Shown here: positions 15,620 through 24,962 of the stretch, in pieces | Position numbering within the stretch: position 1 is the first letter of the stretch | Layout: each line of letters begins with the position of its first letter | Assembly: GCA_002311655.1 (NCBI GenBank) | Contig: DBYZ01000010.1 | Coordinates: forward strand, 77,585 to 141,584 | Reading direction: 5' to 3' | Length of the DNA stretch: 64,000 nt | Source of the DNA: Bacteroidales bacterium UBA1173 | Lineage (GTDB): Bacteria > Bacteroidota > Bacteroidia > Bacteroidales > F082 | Notes under the pieces: model-generated | The model's database searches: none | Told to the model about the DNA's origin: nothing | Seen by the model: the letters and a program-made list of their open reading frames with translations, nothing else | Program-made: the position numbers and the translations under genes

Positions 15620-15974
15620 CGAGGTTCTGAAGCGGGCGTTTAGCCATCATTGCCATGAGCGGGTTCAGCTCGGCGTCAATCTCGAACATCACGCGGCAGT
15701 TGTTGCCGAGTCCGGCGATTTTTATACTTAACACGAACGGGAAAGGCACCTTTCCGACTGGCACCAGCTGCACCAGACTGTATGTTATCCTTTGGCTTAC
15801 GCGCAGGGCAATGCTGCCCATACCTTGCACGGTGAACGAGAGGTTGTCCTCGTTGGCCTGCACGTTGACAGCCTGTTCAGGAAGCAGCGCCGGAATATTG
15901 CGCATGTCGCTGACAATTCCGAAAAACTCCTGCTCGCTCTTGCTGTTATCAATATATTGAGACTGTATTAACAT
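15585..15974 (-). CDS. SRPBCC (START-like) family protein
   Basis: The protein is 129 aa and has the alternating strand pattern of the START/SRPBCC fold, with SEQEFFGIVSDMRNIPALLP near the start and a long C-terminal helix (PLMAMMAKRPLQNLVNMM). The fold binds hydrophobic ligands or coenzymes; no ligand can be named. An upstream extension to 15992 would need a TTG start inside a repeat, so I take the ATG at 15974. It lies downstream of pyrE. The gap of 40 bases consists of heptanucleotide repeats. Its 3' end overlaps the convergent birA by 35 bases. Confidence 0.8.
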   Translation of the reverse strand: MLIQSQYIDNSKSEQEFFGIVSDMRNIPALLPEQAVNVQANEDNLSFTVQGMGSIALRVSQRITYSLVQLVPVGKVPFPFVLSIKIAGLGNNCRVMFEIDAELNPLMAMMAKRPLQNLVNMMAEKTVTL

Positions 15975-16017
15975 ATCAACTTCAAACTCCAAACTTCAAA
16001 CTCCAAACTTCAAACTA
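15975..16017 (-). repeat. Heptanucleotide tandem repeat between pyrE and the SRPBCC gene
   Basis: On the coding (minus) strand, alternating units GTTTGAA and GTTTGGA occur five times, starting at the pyrE stop codon and ending 6-7 bases before the ATG at 15974. The whole intercistronic gap is made of them. Compare 22598-22627, 50839-50875 and 55510-55546. Confidence 0.8.
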
Positions 16018-16662
16018 TAATCTCGCGTCAGACCAAGCCTGTGGGCTCTTTCTCCATTCCTTGAGGCTCTGCATTTGGTCGTCGCTGACGTAGTTCTCTT
16101 CAACGGCTTTTTCTATCAAAGCTTCGTAATTACTGATTGTCACGAGGTCGCAGTCGGCTTTTTTGAATGCCTCTGTCGCTGCGTCGAGCTGGTAGGTGAA
16201 GATAGCCATCATGCCTTTCACGTTGGCGCCTTTCTCGCGAAGAGCCTCGACAGCTGCAAGGCTTGATTTTCCTGTTGAGACGAGGTCTTCGATGACCACG
16301 ACCGAAGCGCCTTTCTGCACTATGCCTTCAACCTGGTTGTTGAGACCGTGTGATTTCGCTTCCGAGCGCACGTAGCAGAATGGTAGACCCAGTTCCTGAG
16401 CCACCAGAACGCCTTGAGGGATGCCGCCTGTCGCCACGCCTGCGATGAGGTCCGGCTTGCCGTAATGCTCCACACACATCCTCACGAAAGCCTCGCGGAT
16501 GAAGGTGCGGATGTTAGGATACGACAATGTGATGCGGTTGTCGCAGTAAATTGGCGACTTTAATCCGCTTGCCCATGTAAAAGGACTTGCAGGATTCAAT
16601 TTTATTGCTTTAATTTGCAGCAGAAAATTCGCTAATGATAAAGCGGTATCTTTTTCGATCAT
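16015..16662 (-). CDS. pyrE: Orotate phosphoribosyltransferase
   Basis: The protein is 215 aa from the chosen start. It makes orotidine monophosphate from orotate and PRPP in pyrimidine synthesis. The PRPP-binding motif is VVVIEDLVSTGKS (121-133), and KSHG (103-106) belongs to the catalytic loop. The frame is open to 16800, but the -7 box TACATTTG (16682-16689) and the fit to family length favour the ATG at 16662. It is co-transcribed with the SRPBCC gene downstream and divergent from the NUDIX gene, whose start codon is 22 bases away. Confidence 0.95.
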   Translation of the reverse strand: MIEKDTALSLANFLLQIKAIKLNPASPFTWASGLKSPIYCDNRITLSYPNIRTFIREAFVRMCVEHYGKPDLIAGVATGGIPQGVLVAQELGLPFCYVRSEAKSHGLNNQVEGIVQKGASVVVIEDLVSTGKSSLAAVEALREKGANVKGMMAIFTYQLDAATEAFKKADCDLVTISNYEALIEKAVEENYVSDDQMQSLKEWRKSPQAWSDARL

Positions 16663-16681
16663 AATGAGTTTAAATTTTGTG

Positions 16682-16689
16682 CAAATGTA
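16682..16689 (-). promoter_or_regulatory. -7 promoter element for pyrE, overlapping the NUDIX start codon
   Basis: TACATTTG on the minus strand, 20 bases before the pyrE ATG. The same bases contain the ATG (16685-16687) of the divergent NUDIX gene. Confidence 0.55.
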
Positions 16690-17296
16690 CAGACTTTTTT
16701 GTAACAATCGGCTTTTGACTGCAAATAATTTTTGCGAAAATTTGTTATCTGTTGATAATAAATGTGTTAAAAATTGCGACGATATAGTGTCGAAAATCAT
16801 GCGATGGCTTGACGACGAGAGCGTCGGAAACCTCGATTTGGGAGATGTCGACGGCGAGAGCCTGGCTTATGCTGTCAAGTGGATTTTTCGGCAGGCGCCG
16901 GCGGCAGGCGGAGTGGTAGTCATTGACAATCAGTTTGTGGCGATTGAGCGAAACGGTATCCCCGACCTTCCGAAGGGACATATCGAAAAAGGCGAGAGTC
17001 CGGAAGTAGCCGCATTACGCGAAGTGGAGGAGGAGACCGGCATCACGAATCTTGAGATTATAAAGGAACTGCCTGCGACATGGCACTGCTATCTCCTTGA
17101 TAACCAGTGGACAATAAAGAAGACCAGCTGGTTTTTGATGAAAACATGTTCGGGAATGAAAAACATTCCGCAAACCGAGGAAGGTATAACAAGGGTGTAC
17201 CTTATTAATAAGGAGGATATCCGTGATTTTGAGGCGAAGACTTTTGCGTCGTTGAGGACGCTTGTTCCGGAGATCCGAGAGTTTTTAAAAAATTAA
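16685..17296 (+). CDS. NUDIX hydrolase
   Basis: The protein is 203 aa from the ATG at 16685. NUDIX enzymes cleave nucleoside diphosphates linked to another group, and the exact substrate is not readable from sequence. The NUDIX box is complete at 98-120: G, five residues, E, seven residues, REVEEETGI. The N-terminal part (MYRLFCNNRLLTA and about 60 more residues) precedes the NUDIX fold, a layout I recognise in Bacteroidetes proteins that start MYxxFxNxR. This supports 16685 over the ATG at 16664, which would lie within the pyrE coding region. A terminator follows at 17314. The adjacency to pyrE suggests a nucleotide-pool role, by inference only. Confidence 0.88.
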   Translation: MYRLFCNNRLLTANNFCENLLSVDNKCVKNCDDIVSKIMRWLDDESVGNLDLGDVDGESLAYAVKWIFRQAPAAGGVVVIDNQFVAIERNGIPDLPKGHIEKGESPEVAALREVEEETGITNLEIIKELPATWHCYLLDNQWTIKKTSWFLMKTCSGMKNIPQTEEGITRVYLINKEDIRDFEAKTFASLRTLVPEIREFLKN

Positions 17297-17313
17297 TCGT
17301 AGTATCATACATG

Positions 17314-17344
17314 AAAAGCAGTCAAATCTTGGCTGCTTTTTTTA
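17314..17344 (+). terminator. Rho-independent terminator after the NUDIX gene
   Basis: Stem AAAAGCAG (17314-17321) with CTGCTTTT (17333-17340), then further T. It lies 18 bases after the stop. Confidence 0.75.
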
Positions 17345-17377
17345 TTTGTTCAGTATTTAAAATTTTTCGTATTTTTG
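17345..17377 (+). promoter_or_regulatory. Promoter of coaD
   Basis: TTTG (17345-17348), 21 bases, TATTTTTG (17370-17377). The match to the Bacteroidetes consensus is full. The start codon follows 31 bases later. Confidence 0.7.
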
Positions 17378-17408
17378 TAAGTTTATTAATGGTGTAAAAC
17401 GGACTGTT

Positions 17409-17873
17409 ATGAAAATTGGAGTTTTTGCAGGTTCTTTCGACCCTATCACACGAGGACACGAGGACATTGTGCTTCAGGCAATGCCGCTTTTCGACGAGAT
17501 AATCATAGCGATAGGCGTGAATATCGATAAAAAATATGCCTTCCCGCTTGAACAACGAATCAAATGGATTGAAAACACTTTCGCTGAATATCCGAAAGTG
17601 AAAGTCGTTAGTTATCAGGGTCTTACAGTTGATTTGTGCAAAAAAATGAACGCCAGTTTCATCATACGAGGACTGCGCAACACCACCGATTTCGAGTACG
17701 AGAGCATCATCGCGGAAGCTAACAAAAAACTGAATCCGGAAGTGGAGACGGTGTTTTTCCTCTCCGACCCGAACCTGCGTTGCATCTCGTCGACAGTGGT
17801 GCGCGACCTTATCAAAAATGGTGCTGATTTAACGGATTTCATACCTGAAAAAGCGAAGTTCTATGAGAAATAA
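17409..17873 (+). CDS. coaD: Phosphopantetheine adenylyltransferase
   Basis: The protein is 154 aa, the family length. It joins AMP to 4'-phosphopantetheine, the penultimate step of coenzyme A synthesis. The nucleotidyltransferase signature GSFDPITRGH (8-17) contains the TxGH motif, and ISSTVVR near residue 126 is the second conserved motif. It has its own promoter (17345) and overlaps the next gene by 11 bases, so the two are translated from one transcript. Confidence 0.97.
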   Translation: MKIGVFAGSFDPITRGHEDIVLQAMPLFDEIIIAIGVNIDKKYAFPLEQRIKWIENTFAEYPKVKVVSYQGLTVDLCKKMNASFIIRGLRNTTDFEYESIIAEANKKLNPEVETVFFLSDPNLRCISSTVVRDLIKNGADLTDFIPEKAKFYEK

Positions 17874-19233
17874 AGTGTTGGCTTTCTTGGTTTTAGTGTT
17901 GCTTTGTCCTGTTTTTGCCAACGGACAAAACATCACCATAACTGGAAAAACCAATATCCCGAATGCCTTGGTGCGCCTGCTTGCCTACGATGAGATGTTG
18001 ACAGCTGAGCAGACTAAAATCGCTGAGACTCAATCAGATAAAGACGGAAAATTCACTCTGAAAGCCACTGTCAGCGAGATAACGCCGGCACAAATCGCCA
18101 TCAATCTCGATCGGGTGGATATAATTTTGAATCCCAACGGAAAATATGACCTTGAAATCATAATCCCGAAGCAGAAAGAGGACGAGTCGTATTTTGAGAA
18201 AGAACAGCCACTTCTTAGCATCAACGCTGCCGACGATGGCGGGCTGTACTCGCAATACGTCATGGCAGAGGAAATGCTCAACGATTTCATTTATGAAAAT
18301 TTCCAGCAGATTTATCGCGGCAGAAAGCTCTATCTGATGGATACCATTGAAAATCAGATATATAGACAGCTCGGAGGCGTGAAATTCGATTATGTCAAAG
18401 ACATGATAACATATCGTAAGGCTACATTTGAAATGACATTGAATGCCGACAAAACTATTGCCAAATATTTTGATAATCAAAAGGTTTTGTATTTAAACTG
18501 GGCTTATATGGGAGTCTTCTGCGATGTGTTTGCCGGGTATCTCAGCAGACGCGAATTCAACCAGGCGGATTTGGAGAACGCGTTTTATTTGGGATATGAC
18601 AAATTCATGACATATTTGGATAAAAATGACTTTCTGTCACGAAATCGGCAGATTTGCGAACTCGTCGCGATGGCGGAGATGCGGAGACTGTATTTTGAGG
18701 GTTCGTATGACAAACAGGTTATTCTGAAGTATTTCAAGCATATACAAGAAACGTCGAAGTATCAGAAAAACAAGCTGGTTGCAGCGAATTTAATCAAATG
18801 GGTGACGAAGCTTTCGTACGACTCCGACGCTCCTTCTTTTTCTTTGAAAGATAAAAATGGCAAGACGGTACAACTCTCTGATTATCAAAATAATATGGTT
18901 GTTCTGCAGTTTGTCGACCGCCTTACGTCGTTGATTGCCAAAGATTTTGCCACCCTAGACGAGCTCCACAAGCAATGGGGCGACAGCGTTCAGATTGTGA
19001 CGATAGTTACGAAAGAGTCGTTTGGGAATTGTACGCAAATGTTTGATAAACAAGGATATACGTGGACAATACTGAATCTTGGTGACGATATTTTGTTGCT
19101 TGAGGATTATGATGTCACCACCTTTCCGGCATATTTTATTTTGAAGCGGAAAAACAAGATCGGCATGGCTCCAGCGCCGTCTCCCGACCAGTATTTGGAC
19201 TATCATGTGAGAAGAATTAGTAAATATTTTTAA
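17863..19233 (+). CDS. Exported thioredoxin-fold protein without a CXXC site
   Basis: The protein is 456 aa. A signal peptide (about 1-21, ending in ANG before QNITI) is followed by a DUF4369-like N-terminal beta domain (22-120) and a helical middle. The last 135 residues form an AhpC/TlpA-like thioredoxin fold starting at DAPSFSLKDKNGK (322). The place of the active-site cysteines after the first strand (VVLQF) reads VDRLT, so there is no CXXC, while the cis-proline loop TTFPAYF (about 419-425) is kept. The fold is therefore probably not a thiol oxidoreductase, and may bind partners or sense. The gene overlaps coaD by 11 bases. It is probably periplasmic. Confidence 0.8.
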   Translation: MRNKVLAFLVLVLLCPVFANGQNITITGKTNIPNALVRLLAYDEMLTAEQTKIAETQSDKDGKFTLKATVSEITPAQIAINLDRVDIILNPNGKYDLEIIIPKQKEDESYFEKEQPLLSINAADDGGLYSQYVMAEEMLNDFIYENFQQIYRGRKLYLMDTIENQIYRQLGGVKFDYVKDMITYRKATFEMTLNADKTIAKYFDNQKVLYLNWAYMGVFCDVFAGYLSRREFNQADLENAFYLGYDKFMTYLDKNDFLSRNRQICELVAMAEMRRLYFEGSYDKQVILKYFKHIQETSKYQKNKLVAANLIKWVTKLSYDSDAPSFSLKDKNGKTVQLSDYQNNMVVLQFVDRLTSLIAKDFATLDELHKQWGDSVQIVTIVTKESFGNCTQMFDKQGYTWTILNLGDDILLLEDYDVTTFPAYFILKRKNKIGMAPAPSPDQYLDYHVRRISKYF

Positions 19234-19241
19234 AATTTTAT

Positions 19242-19249
19242 TATTTTTG
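19242..19249 (+). promoter_or_regulatory. -7 promoter element for secA
   Basis: TATTTTTG lies just after the preceding stop and 58 bases before the secA ATG. No convincing -33 element was found. Confidence 0.45.
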
Positions 19250-19306
19250 CATACTTTTTGATAACTATAATTTGGACAATTTTATTCATGAATAAATAAT
19301 TAGAAA

Positions 19307-22300
19307 ATGGGATTTTTATCGAAACTATTTGGAAATAAATCGACTCGCGACAACAAGGCATTGCAGCCGCTGTTGCAGAAAACGCTTGAAGCATACGAGA
19401 AAATCAAGGATTTGGACATCGACAGCCTTCGTCATAAGACTGTGGAATTCAAGGAATACATAAAGAATTATATCGCTGAGGATGAATCGAAGATTGCCGA
19501 GCTGAAGGCTAGTGTGGAGAACAATCCGGACATGGATCTGGAGGAAAAGAACAACATCTACGAGCAGGTCGACAAGCTTGAGAAACAGGTTCTCGACAAG
19601 ATCGAGGAGGCTCTGAACGAGATTATGCCTGAGGCTTACGCTGTGATGAAAGAGACGGCTAAACGATTCAAAGAGAACGAGATAGTGGAAGCTACCGCTA
19701 CCGATTTGGACCGTGAGCTGGCATCGAAATTTGAGCATATCAACATCGAAGGCGACAAGGTGCGTTACAACAACAGCTGGATGGCTGGCGGTAACATGGT
19801 GACATGGGACATGGTGCATTACGACGTGCAGATCATCGGTGGTATAGTGCTGCATCAGGGTAAAATCGCTGAGATGGCGACAGGTGAGGGTAAGACCCTT
19901 GTGGCAACATTGCCAGTTTACCTCAACGCCCTCGCTGGCCGCGGCGTCCATGTCGTGACCGTCAACGATTACTTGGCAAAACGTGACTCTGAGTGGATGG
20001 GCACGATTTACAATTTCTTGGGTCTGACATGCGACTGCATCGACAAACACCAGCCTAACTCGCCGGAACGTCGCGCCGCTTACAACGCCGACATCACATA
20101 CGGAACCAACAACGAGTTCGGTTTCGACTACCTGCGTGACAACATGACAAGCAACCCAGAGGAGCTTGTGCAGCGCAAACATCACTACGCCATCGTCGAC
20201 GAGGTTGACTCCGTGTTGATTGACGATGCTCGTACTCCTTTGATTATCAGTGGTCCTACACCACGTGGCGACGACCAGGAGTTCGTGCAGCTCAAACCTG
20301 ACGTCGTGAACCTCTACGAGGCCCAGAAACGTCTCGTGACCCAGTGTCTCGCCGAAGCGAAGAAGATCTTGACAAATCCAAACGCCACTGAAGAGGAGAA
20401 ATCGCATGGTGCCGACCAGCTCTTCCGCGCGTTCCACGGACTTCCGAAGAACACCGCTCTCATCAAATTCCTCTCGGAAGAGGGTATGAAGTCGTTGCTC
20501 CTCAAGACAGAAGGTTTCTACATGCAGGAGCAGAGCAAAAACATGCACATCATCGACGATGAGCTGTATTTCGTCATCGACGAGAAACTGAACACCGTCG
20601 TTTTGACAGATAAAGGTAACGAGCAGCTCGCAAAAGCCTACAACGACCCGTCGTTCTTCATCATCCCTGATGTGGGCTCTGAGATTGCCGAACTCGAGAA
20701 ATCTGATTTGAGCGATGACGAGAAGGTTCTCAAAAAGACTGAACTTCTGCGAGTGTTTTCTGAGAAATCGGAGCGTCTGCATACTGTGCAGCAGCTGCTT
20801 AAGGCATATACGCTGTTTGAAAAAGACGTCGACTACGTCATCATCGACAACAAAGTCAAGATTGTGGACGAGCAGACTGGTCGTATCATGGAAGGCCGCC
20901 GCTGGTCGGATGGCTTGCATCAGGCAGTGGAGGCTAAGGAAAACGTCGATGTGGAAGCTGCGACACAGACCTACGCAACCATTACTTTGCAGAACTACTT
21001 CCGTATGTACCACAAGCTAGCCGGTATGACAGGTACCGCTGAGACTGAGGCAGGCGAGTTTTGGGACATCTACAAACTCGATGTCGTCGTCATCCCGACA
21101 AACAAACCTATCGCCCGTGACGACCGTGATGACCTGATTTACAAGACAAAACGTGAGAAATATAACGCCGTGATCGAGCAGATTGAAGAGCTCGTGAAAC
21201 AGGGCAGGCCAGTGCTGGTGGGTACAACGTCAGTTGAGATCTCCGAGTTGCTGAGCCGTATGCTGACACGTAAGAACATCAAACACAACGTGTTGAACGC
21301 CAAGTTGCACTTTAAGGAGGCTCAAATCGTGAAAGACGCCGGTGTCGCGGGCACTGTGACCATAGCTACCAACATGGCTGGTCGTGGTACCGATATCAAG
21401 TTGGGACCTGGCGTGAAAGACGCAGGCGGTCTTGCCATCATCGGCACGGAACGTCATGAGTCACGTCGTGTCGACCGCCAGCTGCGTGGTCGTGCCGGTC
21501 GTCAAGGAGACCCGGGAAGCTCACAGTTCTTCGTCTCATTGGAAGACGACCTCATGCGTTTGTTTGGTTCAGAACGCATTGTGGGCATTATGGACCGTAT
21601 GGGCTTGGAGGAAGGCGAGGTGATTCAGCATTCGATGATTACCAAGCAGATTGAGAAGGCACAGAAGAAGGTCGAGGAGAACCACTTCGGAGTGCGTAAA
21701 CACCTCTTGGAATACGACGACGTGATGAACTCACAACGTGAGGCTATCTACGAGAAACGCCGTCATGCCTTGTTCGGCGACCGACTCCAGATAGATATCA
21801 ACAACATGATGTACGACCTTGGCGAGTCGCTCATCGAGCAAAACAAAGCCAACGACGACTACGAAGGCTTGAAGATGGATGTGCTTTCAAACATGGGTGT
21901 CGACCTCCCGTTCGACGAAGAGGAATTCCAACACAGCAAGCTCGAAAAACTCGCTGATGATCTGTTTGACAAGGCTGTCGAGTCGTATAACAGAAAGAAT
22001 CTGCTGGTAGGCGAGAAGACATTGCCTCTCATCAAGCATATCTATGAGACACAGCCGGGTTATAAGAACATCCTTATCCCGTTCACCGACGGAAAGAAAG
22101 GCATGAACGTGGTGGTGAACATTGAGAAGGCTGTTCAGAACGGCGCACGTGAGATAGCATTGTCGCTGGAGAAGAGCATCACCCTCGGCATGATCGACGA
22201 CGCTTGGAAAGAGCATCTACGCGAACTCGACGACTTGAAACAGTCGGTGCAGAACGCACAATACGAGCAGAAAGACCCGTTGCTTATTTATAAGTTCGAG

Positions 22301-22597
22301 TCGTTTAACCTGTTCAAGGAGATGATTTTAAAGATCAACCGTGAGGTCATCTCGTTCCTGATGAAGTCAGACCTGCCAGTGCAAGACCAGGCTAACATCC
22401 GTGAGCATAAGGCAAAGGCTATCGACAGAACCAAGCTGAAGGAGCAGCGCACCGACCTGTTGTCGCAGGCTCACAGCAACACCCAGGAAAACCAGGTGAC
22501 ACAGCCTATCCACGTGGAGAAGAAAGTTGGTCGTAACGACCCTTGCCCATGCGGTTCTGGTAAGAAATATAAAAATTGCCACGGAAAATTAGAATAG
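19307..22597 (+). CDS. secA: Preprotein translocase ATPase SecA
   Basis: The protein is 1096 aa, the long form usual in Bacteroidetes. It drives unfolded preproteins through SecYEG with ATP. Walker A is MATGEGKT (190-197), the DEAD-type motif reads VDEVDSVLIDDAR, and the helicase motif VI region reads GTERHESRRVDRQLRGRAGRQGD. The extreme C terminus holds the zinc-binding SEC-C motif (Cys1080, Cys1082, Cys1091, His1092), which contacts SecB or phospholipid. It lies upstream of two patatin/barrel genes that need Sec export, and the 30-base gap is filled with a heptad repeat. Confidence 0.98.
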   Translation: MGFLSKLFGNKSTRDNKALQPLLQKTLEAYEKIKDLDIDSLRHKTVEFKEYIKNYIAEDESKIAELKASVENNPDMDLEEKNNIYEQVDKLEKQVLDKIEEALNEIMPEAYAVMKETAKRFKENEIVEATATDLDRELASKFEHINIEGDKVRYNNSWMAGGNMVTWDMVHYDVQIIGGIVLHQGKIAEMATGEGKTLVATLPVYLNALAGRGVHVVTVNDYLAKRDSEWMGTIYNFLGLTCDCIDKHQPNSPERRAAYNADITYGTNNEFGFDYLRDNMTSNPEELVQRKHHYAIVDEVDSVLIDDARTPLIISGPTPRGDDQEFVQLKPDVVNLYEAQKRLVTQCLAEAKKILTNPNATEEEKSHGADQLFRAFHGLPKNTALIKFLSEEGMKSLLLKTEGFYMQEQSKNMHIIDDELYFVIDEKLNTVVLTDKGNEQLAKAYNDPSFFIIPDVGSEIAELEKSDLSDDEKVLKKTELLRVFSEKSERLHTVQQLLKAYTLFEKDVDYVIIDNKVKIVDEQTGRIMEGRRWSDGLHQAVEAKENVDVEAATQTYATITLQNYFRMYHKLAGMTGTAETEAGEFWDIYKLDVVVIPTNKPIARDDRDDLIYKTKREKYNAVIEQIEELVKQGRPVLVGTTSVEISELLSRMLTRKNIKHNVLNAKLHFKEAQIVKDAGVAGTVTIATNMAGRGTDIKLGPGVKDAGGLAIIGTERHESRRVDRQLRGRAGRQGDPGSSQFFVSLEDDLMRLFGSERIVGIMDRMGLEEGEVIQHSMITKQIEKAQKKVEENHFGVRKHLLEYDDVMNSQREAIYEKRRHALFGDRLQIDINNMMYDLGESLIEQNKANDDYEGLKMDVLSNMGVDLPFDEEEFQHSKLEKLADDLFDKAVESYNRKNLLVGEKTLPLIKHIYETQPGYKNILIPFTDGKKGMNVVVNIEKAVQNGAREIALSLEKSITLGMIDDAWKEHLRELDDLKQSVQNAQYEQKDPLLIYKFESFNLFKEMILKINREVISFLMKSDLPVQDQANIREHKAKAIDRTKLKEQRTDLLSQAHSNTQENQVTQPIHVEKKVGRNDPCPCGSGKKYKNCHGKLE

Positions 22598-22627
22598 TCG
22601 TTAGTCTTTAGTTTTTAGTCTTTAGAC
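22598..22627 (+). repeat. Heptanucleotide tandem repeat between secA and the patatin gene
   Basis: TTAGTCT, TTAGTTT, TTAGTCT, TTAGAC from 22601 to the base before the ATG at 22628. The repeat takes up nearly the whole intercistronic gap. Confidence 0.8.
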
Positions 22628-24955
22628 ATGAAGCGCGTTTTGGTTATAATTGTAGGTATGTTGCTGGCGTTCAATGCGTTAGCACAGGATACAGTTGTCC
22701 CGAGACGTCCGAAAGTGGGAGTGGTGTTGAGCGGCGGCGGAGCGAAAGGCTTTGCGCACATCGGAGCTCTGCGTGTGATAGAGGAAGCCGGCATCCCGAT
22801 AGATTACATCGCAGGAACGAGCATGGGTTCAATCATCGGCGGACTCTACGCCGTGGGTTACGACCCGGACATGATGCAGAAGCTATGCACCGAGCAGAAT
22901 TGGGATATGATAATCAAAGACCAGATCCCGCGAAAGTTCATCCCGTTGGAGAAACGCATCAACGAGCGCCATTATCTGGTGTCGGTGCCGTATAAAAATG
23001 GTCAGCTGAAACTTAAGAGATCCATTGTCGACGGTATGTATGTCAACATGCTGCTCACCCGACTGACGATGCCTGCATATAAAGAACGCAACTTCAGCAA
23101 GCTTCCGGTGCCGTTTCTTTGCATCGGAACCGATATGATCAGCGCCGACCCGATAGAGTTTACCCATGGCTCACTGGCGCAGTCGATACGCTCGAGCATG
23201 TCGATACCATTTCTCTTCGAACCTGTTGAATATCAGGGATATCTGCTTTGCGACGGCGGTCTCACCAACAACTTTCCGGTGCGAAACGTGCGCGACAAAG
23301 GAGCCGACATCATCATCGGTGTCGACCTCGAGATAGTGAAATCTGACCCTGAAGTGCTGGATAACTCGTTAAAAGTGCTCGAGCGACTGATTTCTGTCGT
23401 GTCGCAGGACGAGAGCAACAAAGCACGTAATGAATGCGATATCTTGATAAGACCCGATATTGGAAAAGCTAACATGATGTCGTTCAACGACTTCAGTCCG
23501 ATTATCAAATGCGGCGAAGATGGAGCTCGCAAAAAGTTTCCTGAACTGAAACGTCTCGCCGACTCACTTAAGGCACTGGGTCCTTTCGAGGTTGAACGCC
23601 ATCATACACAGCCTGTCGACCGCGTGACGATATCTGGCGTGCAGGTTGAAGGTATCGACGATTACAATGCAGGACTGGTGATAGCGGAGTTCGGTGACGA
23701 ATTTCCTGCGGAGTTTCTTATCGACGACATCGAGACGATTATAGTGAAGGTTTATTCCCAAGGCTATTATTCCAACGTATGGTATGAACTCGTCGACACT
23801 GAGAAGGGCAATATCATTAAGGTGCATTGCAGAAACAGATCGTCGCTCAATTTCGCGCTGGGTATGCATTACGACAACAACTACGGTATCGGCATACTGC
23901 TGAATATGAACGCCAGAACGAAACATTTCACGTATAACGTCGACTTGAATTTTTCCGATAACCCGTATTTTAAAGCAGGAGCGACACATCGTTATACCAA
24001 GATGTTGAGCGGTACGGCAGAGGTTACGGCAATGAATCTGCAAACTAACTTATACAACAAAAAGGGAAATATCCAACATGCGTTGAGATTACAGAGTAAT
24101 GCGTTGAATCTCTATTTCCAGGTGGCGCCGTCGGTGACCCAGGCTATCAAGCTGGGCATAAGATTTAATTATTCGATGACGAAAGATTTGAGTTATAGCG
24201 CATATAACGATTTGTACGAGGAATTGAGCAAGCATCAGTTCAGTCCAAAGTTGTATTTCAATTATTTCTTCAATAATGAAGATCAGACTGATTTTCCACG
24301 TAAAGGTTGGAATATCAATATGTTAGCAAAATGTATCATGTACGATGGCGTGTTCAGTAATTCTGAAAGACAACCGATTTTCACCGCGCAGGCTAGTATC
24401 GTCAAGTCATTCCCGATCGGACAGCGTAACGCTTTCAGGTTGGGAGTAGTAGGCGCGTCCCGTCTCGGAGAAACAATTGTGGAGTTTGACGAAGATTTGT
24501 TCTATATCGGTGGTCAATCGAAGATGTATTACATTGATAACATCATGAGTTTCACCGGGTTACCGTTCATGACGGCTTATACGGAATTCGCAGCATTTGC
24601 AAAATCGGCATGGCAGTGGAACTTCTACAAAAACTTCTATGCGATAGTCAGTTGTGATGCCGGTTATATCAAGAATTACATGAGATTAGACGAGTTGGTA
24701 AAGACGTTGGATGCTTTGGATACGCACGAGATTCCAGAAGAAGACTACTGGCAGACTTATGATGATATTATGGACAGTGTTGAAGATATGCTGACGAATA
24801 GACTTGATACTTGGTTTGTTCCGAAACATTTTACCATGGGTGCTGGTTTGACCTTGGGCTACAAGACCATGTTCGGTCCTATAGAATTACAGCTGTCAAA
24901 GTCGAATGTTGTCGACTCATGGAGTCTTTTTGTTAATGTTGGTTATTGGTTCTAA
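22628..24955 (+). CDS. Patatin-like phospholipase fused to an outer-membrane barrel (first of two)
   Basis: The protein is 775 aa. A signal peptide (1-20, ending LAQ) precedes a patatin domain (about 28-330): oxyanion loop GGGAKG (36-41), nucleophile elbow GTSMG with Ser65, and DGG with Asp209. These form an intact Ser-Asp dyad, so lipase/esterase activity is likely. After it comes a POTRA-like segment (about 345-420) with VTISGVQVEGI, then a C-terminal beta-barrel of the Omp85/surface-antigen kind that ends in aromatic residues (VGYWF). This is the PlpD-type (type Vd autotransporter) layout: the lipase is anchored at or displayed on the outer membrane. The substrate is unknown. Confidence 0.9.
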   Translation: MKRVLVIIVGMLLAFNALAQDTVVPRRPKVGVVLSGGGAKGFAHIGALRVIEEAGIPIDYIAGTSMGSIIGGLYAVGYDPDMMQKLCTEQNWDMIIKDQIPRKFIPLEKRINERHYLVSVPYKNGQLKLKRSIVDGMYVNMLLTRLTMPAYKERNFSKLPVPFLCIGTDMISADPIEFTHGSLAQSIRSSMSIPFLFEPVEYQGYLLCDGGLTNNFPVRNVRDKGADIIIGVDLEIVKSDPEVLDNSLKVLERLISVVSQDESNKARNECDILIRPDIGKANMMSFNDFSPIIKCGEDGARKKFPELKRLADSLKALGPFEVERHHTQPVDRVTISGVQVEGIDDYNAGLVIAEFGDEFPAEFLIDDIETIIVKVYSQGYYSNVWYELVDTEKGNIIKVHCRNRSSLNFALGMHYDNNYGIGILLNMNARTKHFTYNVDLNFSDNPYFKAGATHRYTKMLSGTAEVTAMNLQTNLYNKKGNIQHALRLQSNALNLYFQVAPSVTQAIKLGIRFNYSMTKDLSYSAYNDLYEELSKHQFSPKLYFNYFFNNEDQTDFPRKGWNINMLAKCIMYDGVFSNSERQPIFTAQASIVKSFPIGQRNAFRLGVVGASRLGETIVEFDEDLFYIGGQSKMYYIDNIMSFTGLPFMTAYTEFAAFAKSAWQWNFYKNFYAIVSCDAGYIKNYMRLDELVKTLDALDTHEIPEEDYWQTYDDIMDSVEDMLTNRLDTWFVPKHFTMGAGLTLGYKTMFGPIELQLSKSNVVDSWSLFVNVGYWF

Positions 24956-24962
24956 TTTATTG

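Noticed and set aside
15981..16014. Heptad repeats considered as a CRISPR-like array
   Set aside because: Units are 7 bases without spacers; they are simple tandem repeats in an intercistronic gap.
19325..21013. 562-aa frame antisense to secA
   Set aside because: Long only because secA codon usage avoids stops in that frame; composition is His/Val/Leu-rich without any motif, and secA is certain.
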